DNA of 64,000 nt from Verrucomicrobiota bacterium (GTDB lineage Bacteria; Verrucomicrobiota; Verrucomicrobiia; Opitutales; Opitutaceae). Positions 62,601 through 64,000 of this stretch are shown here, one piece after another (the stretch's first letter is position 1; every line of letters begins with the position of its first letter). The notes under the pieces were generated by a model, which had not been told where the DNA came from, made no database searches, and was given only the letters and a program-made list of their open reading frames with translations. The stretch lies in the NCBI GenBank assembly GCA_023432225.1, contig JAEYUW010000009.1:39321-103320 (forward strand). The letters are read 5' to 3'. The position numbers were made by a program, and so were the translations under genes.

Positions 62601-64000
62601 TGGTCGCTACGCGTTTGGTCGCACGAAGGTCTATGATACCATCGAGAAGCGGACCGCCTATGCGATGCCGGTAGCTACCAACGTGAGCGCGTTCAACGGC
62701 ACCGCCGGCAAACTCGTGGTCCAGAATGGCAGCTCGCTGGCTTTCTATACGCTCGCCGCCCTACCGGCGGTGTCGGCTCCGCCTTCCATCACGCGCCAGC
62801 CGCAGAGCGTGTCCACCGTGAACGGTGGCACCGTGGTGTTCGACGTTGGGGTCTCGGGGGCTGCGCCGCTGACCTACTACTGGATGCGCGCGCAGGCGGG
62901 CTCCACCACTTGGGAGTTGGTCCAAAATTATGGAATCTTTTCGGGCGCGGAGACGGCCACCCTCAAGATCACGGATGTGCCCAGCTGGATGAACGGGACC
63001 CGTTTCCGGTGCTTTATCACCAATGCAAATGGCACGGTGGCGTCAGCCGAAGCCACCATAACCACTTCGGCCAATCGCGCGCCCACCGCTGTCTTCACGC
63101 TCTCGTCCCAGCGCACGGTCGGCCAGACGATCACGATCAGCGGCGAGGTTGGCGATCCCGACGGCAATTTCGCCTTCTGCAACCTGTGGGTGCGCACCCC
63201 GAACCGCGGCTGGCTCACTATCAAAGCGGACAATACCACCGTAGCTTCAGGCTCGGTCTCCAGCGCCAACACCGCGGCCGTCTCCGCCGGCACGTTCACG
63301 CGCACGTTCACATTGGATGACGGACCCGGCGAATACACCTTCGCCCTGACGTCTTTCGACGCGCAGAACGAACGGACAAATGCGACGCCGGTGTCGATCC
63401 AAGTCGTTCCGGCCAACCAGGCGCCGACGGCCTCGTTCAGTCTCTCCAGCGAGCGGACGCTGGGTCAGACGATCACGGTATCAATGAACGTGGGGGATCC
63501 GGACGGTAACTACGCCTACTCGAACCTGTGGGTGCGGACCCCGAATCGCGGCTGGCTGACGATCAAGGCCGACAACACCGTCGTCGCCTCCGGCTCGTTG
63601 CTGGCAGCGAACAACTCCGCCACGAGCGCGGGGCAGCAGACGCGCACTTTCACGTTCACCGCGCAGGATGGCGTGGGCGAATACACCTTCGCCCTCGCGG
63701 CCGTGGACAGCCAGGGCGAACGCGCGAATGCCCCGGTGCAAACCATCACCGTCGGCACGGCGAATCAGGCGCCGACGGCGTCGTTCAGCCTCTCGAGCGA
63801 ACGCACGCTGGGTCAGACGATCACGGTGACGATGAACGTGGGGGATCCGGACGGTAACTACGCCTACTCGAACCTGTGGGTGCGCACGCCGGGCCGCGGC
63901 TGGCTGACAATCAAAGCGGACAACTCGGTGGTGGTGTCCGGTTCGCTCAGTTCGGCGAACAACTCGGCCACGAGCACGGGCGAACAGACGCGCACCTTCA
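56647..64000 (+). CDS. Giant multidomain matrixin-type metalloprotease, cut by the window end
   Basis: At least 2,451 residues, with no stop seen before the edge. After a signal peptide (about 1-23) comes a metzincin domain with HELGHVLGLDH (His176, 180 and 186; Glu177) and Met-turn Met198, clearly homologous to the matrixin at 37064. Then follow a PPC-like domain (about 222-360), an Ig-like domain (about 365-460), two cadherin-like NRAPTASLSLS repeats (58030-58730), a beta-propeller (about 59020-59930), and two rounds of fibronectin-like (VYFGT ... YYWRVDVV), BACON-like (W-T-A-T-x-x-x-W-I) and propeller domains to 62760. Another Ig-like domain and near-identical cadherin-like repeats run to the window end. 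It is likely secreted and surface-acting on a polymer or protein matrix. Its C-terminal sorting signal lies outside the window. Confidence 0.88.
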   Translation, partial: MQSNFFRVLALLALIASATLPASGYDLIYGAEGKRVTWNTGSIPFVIRMSQTANLQDGSSYASSVQAAMNAWNGQVTEVQFAPSVAASGLATDGDGVNEIAFDSKIYSNSTDPNNPPQEFGANTLAVTLSWTTTSPREDGTYRRNQSDILFNSKWDWNSYRGNLQQPEDIRRVAIHELGHVLGLDHPDQDGQSVTAIMNSMASNVDSLQTDDLTGAQLFYGRPGGFTAPSNDNFASATILTLNSGGTASLTVSNVGATKEPGEPNHVTSRDGASVWWKWTAPASGSIMINTLGSHFDTMLAAYTGSSVSSLTQLAANDDTSDNPNSPERRSTITFNVTSGTTYYIAVVGWDAQWGQITLNANFTQLALPSIAFHPQDVAVAAGGQAQFIAEAAGGGVLLYTWQVAPAGTDTWSNTGFTTSGGGRSTYTFTAAANQTGNRYRCVVSNPSGSVTTSAATLTVVANRAPTASLSLSAQRTIGETLSISVTLFDPDGNFSFANLWIRTPNRGWLTMLSNGALISSGDLSWPNAFARSSGTYTFTLPLSMLDGAGSYTIAVAALDGMGLRADTSQTISVGLPANSPPAASFSLSSERNVNQTLTITLNLSDPDNNLAYANLWVLSPTRGWLSIRADNSVVVSGSLSSANAVSNVPGTQTRMFTFTSADGPGGYSFQLAAVDSFGARYDTPIQTISVLPAIPPAYTLPVSQLDLVVPAGLNHLPVRLPVTRNEGIPTTGFTVTSDKAWVTPSFNAATSELVLDFATTGLVAATNDALVRLMRGSETILLPVRAAVSPLNVTRLVDDPARSRVYGLHQNGANAGALVVFDPLAATFVGALTLDKKPGGIAIRSDGTELLALCSVSKTLVAVDLAKLAVSETIPLTAYEDVRVGESWGDLQYGPGNVIYYSDGAWAPNLRVFDRTTKTVLQTLTVDGDGFGDFALNANKTELYAWVQYGWDAGWAGSFVAKYAVGSDGLLGTRTLSTGLTYPNFQRDPLNSPVLCTLNGDVFIKQHRFAGGAVGTPAQSFPSTIYAVSPGGEIVSTDAGIFEVATGNKLYSLTGSPSVQAITSDYARLVYFNSATRVMSTINLFAAIGAETMGQNLAPADGSVVTPPSVLQWTPQPGVDRYAVYFGTDAAAVGAATPTSPEYLGETLTSSFTLPTALTAGTVYYWRVDVVNNSGGAKGQVFSFRVATIAVSQPKIDAATVRGHADHRVTLDLTSATAGKDWTATASVPWIGIVNSSGTTPATLTLSLDATNLPIGVNQGTVTLTASEGTLSIPVKLTVDPLAITVLKSAPGSTKVYALSEENASAYAGTSRAYLLEIDTLMKRIDRVLRVGTAATDLAVHVPDGRVYVANWKGGSLLAVNRTTFALERTYNFQPAQGMGYTENDVYRLAPGAEGRLMVIEQDQSINVKIFDTVNGVVVATSGGSSLHQGRGVYDPVGRYYYHGEDGTTGSQLHKYDTVGDQFTAHVTTVVPGVGYYGASDILMSEDGSRLFWNGSVLRPDLTVEWDLHSVIVAASKDGRYVFSPSTVYDVQSRSIVDSLPVTAPISAFNTVTASLVYQNGTAIGFYTLAAAAPARTPSDGAIALSVPKLQWSAVPGATAYRVYLGLTAESVAAAGTDSLQYLGQVSSPEMVLNPPLAAGQQYYWRVDVVIGSEAATGAVQTFRVSNLAPGVARIAGLTVQGNPSYDFDVPLVSQTAGQSWTATTPASWIRLSPTAGVTPATLRVSIDTTALAAGRHQSTVTLTGAGSTVTLPVEIQVDPLAITILESSPSSAMVYGISEDSTSSRAYLLEIDAQNQQILRAVPVGSNVTDLAIHAAEDRLYVTNWREGKLLALDRPSLALEHTYLFTPFSYNGRGGGDVYRVSAGVAGRVVVEGYDQWVDIFLYDTNSAATLANTKLSAGGGQFDPTGRYYYHGDSNNSSVRKIDMAGDQFGTVSTASGSGYGSRTLVVSADGSRVCWNNGVFDANLANLWAVGENVFCISPDGRYAFGRTKVYDTIEKRTAYAMPVATNVSAFNGTAGKLVVQNGSSLAFYTLAALPAVSAPPSITRQPQSVSTVNGGTVVFDVGVSGAAPLTYYWMRAQAGSTTWELVQNYGIFSGAETATLKITDVPSWMNGTRFRCFITNANGTVASAEATITTSANRAPTAVFTLSSQRTVGQTITISGEVGDPDGNFAFCNLWVRTPNRGWLTIKADNTTVASGSVSSANTAAVSAGTFTRTFTLDDGPGEYTFALTSFDAQNERTNATPVSIQVVPANQAPTASFSLSSERTLGQTITVSMNVGDPDGNYAYSNLWVRTPNRGWLTIKADNTVVASGSLLAANNSATSAGQQTRTFTFTAQDGVGEYTFALAAVDSQGERANAPVQTITVGTANQAPTASFSLSSERTLGQTITVTMNVGDPDGNYAYSNLWVRTPGRGWLTIKADNSVVVSGSLSSANNSATSTGEQTRTF
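63073..64000 (+). repeat. Tandem cadherin-like coding repeats, near-identical
   Basis: Units start at 63073, 63415 and 63763, with periods of 342 and 348 bp (114 and 116 codons). Each runs from N-(R/Q)-A-P-T-A through DPDGN(Y/F)AY-like and NLWVRTPNRGWLTIKADN. The last two units are almost identical in DNA over long stretches, pointing to recent duplication and possible length variation. The array continues past the edge. Confidence 0.88.

Noticed and set aside
1..64000. tRNA, rRNA, riboswitch or prophage genes
   Set aside because: I scanned for cloverleaf-like T-loop sequences, rRNA stretches, integrases and phage structural proteins and saw none that I could support.

Overview
The window is high-GC bacterial chromosome with the gene content and protein architectures of a Verrucomicrobiota bacterium, most likely Opitutaceae. 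The pointers are a type II secretion locus with R-A/F-T-L-I-E pseudopilin sites, very large exported proteins built from delta-60 and Ig-like repeats, the C-terminal domain of the 4,232-residue protein (D-x-D-G-M-P-N-L-V-E-Y-A-L-G-L-N-P), and many GTAG- or GTGG-headed palindromes. This assignment is inference; no rRNA or tRNA gene is present to settle it.

Layout. 1-3.5 kb: aroF and pheA (aromatic amino acids), an exported protein and a small membrane protein. 3.8-17.3 kb: nitrogen assimilation, with gltB, gltD, a low-GC orphan gene, a second full-length gltB paralogue and a TorF-like porin behind a possible sigma-54 promoter. 17.5-19.8 kb: pyrophosphate-dependent phosphofructokinase and a DUF481 outer-membrane protein. 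20.0-25.9 kb, plus strand: a possible GspC-like gene followed by gspG-H-I-J-K-L-M. 26.0-30.7 kb, minus strand: a GT-C membrane glycosyltransferase and two proteins of unknown function. 30.8-36.1 kb, minus strand: gspF, gspE and gspD. 36.4-39.1 kb: a small exported protein, a matrixin metalloprotease with a glycine-rich C-terminal sorting tail, and a rhombosortase-like protease, packed as one operon. 39.4-42.9 kb: a hybrid histidine kinase and a NarL-type response regulator. 43.2-55.9 kb: one 12.7-kb gene for a secreted delta-60/Ig protein. 56.1-64.0 kb: a second copy of the small-protein/matrixin cassette whose protease is a giant multidomain protein running off the window.

How it fits together. 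The T2SS genes would export the matrixins. The first matrixin ends in an eleven-glycine/hydrophobic/basic tail of GlyGly-CTERM type, and the next gene, 6 bp on, encodes a rhomboid-fold protein of the kind (rhombosortase) that processes such tails after type II secretion. I consider this matrixin / partner protein / rhombosortase / T2SS arrangement the strongest candidate for an undescribed system here. The partner protein precedes the matrixin twice, each time with an 11-bp overlap, suggesting a cognate inhibitor or chaperone.

The second striking feature is the repeats. Paired palindromes headed GTAG or GTGG (REPIN-like) are scattered over the window. They sit between genes, supply the TAG stop of at least three genes, lie in frame inside gspE, and occur at or inside the leader of gspH, gspI and gspJ; gspK carries an unrelated inverted repeat in its leader. 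No RAYT transposase gene is visible.
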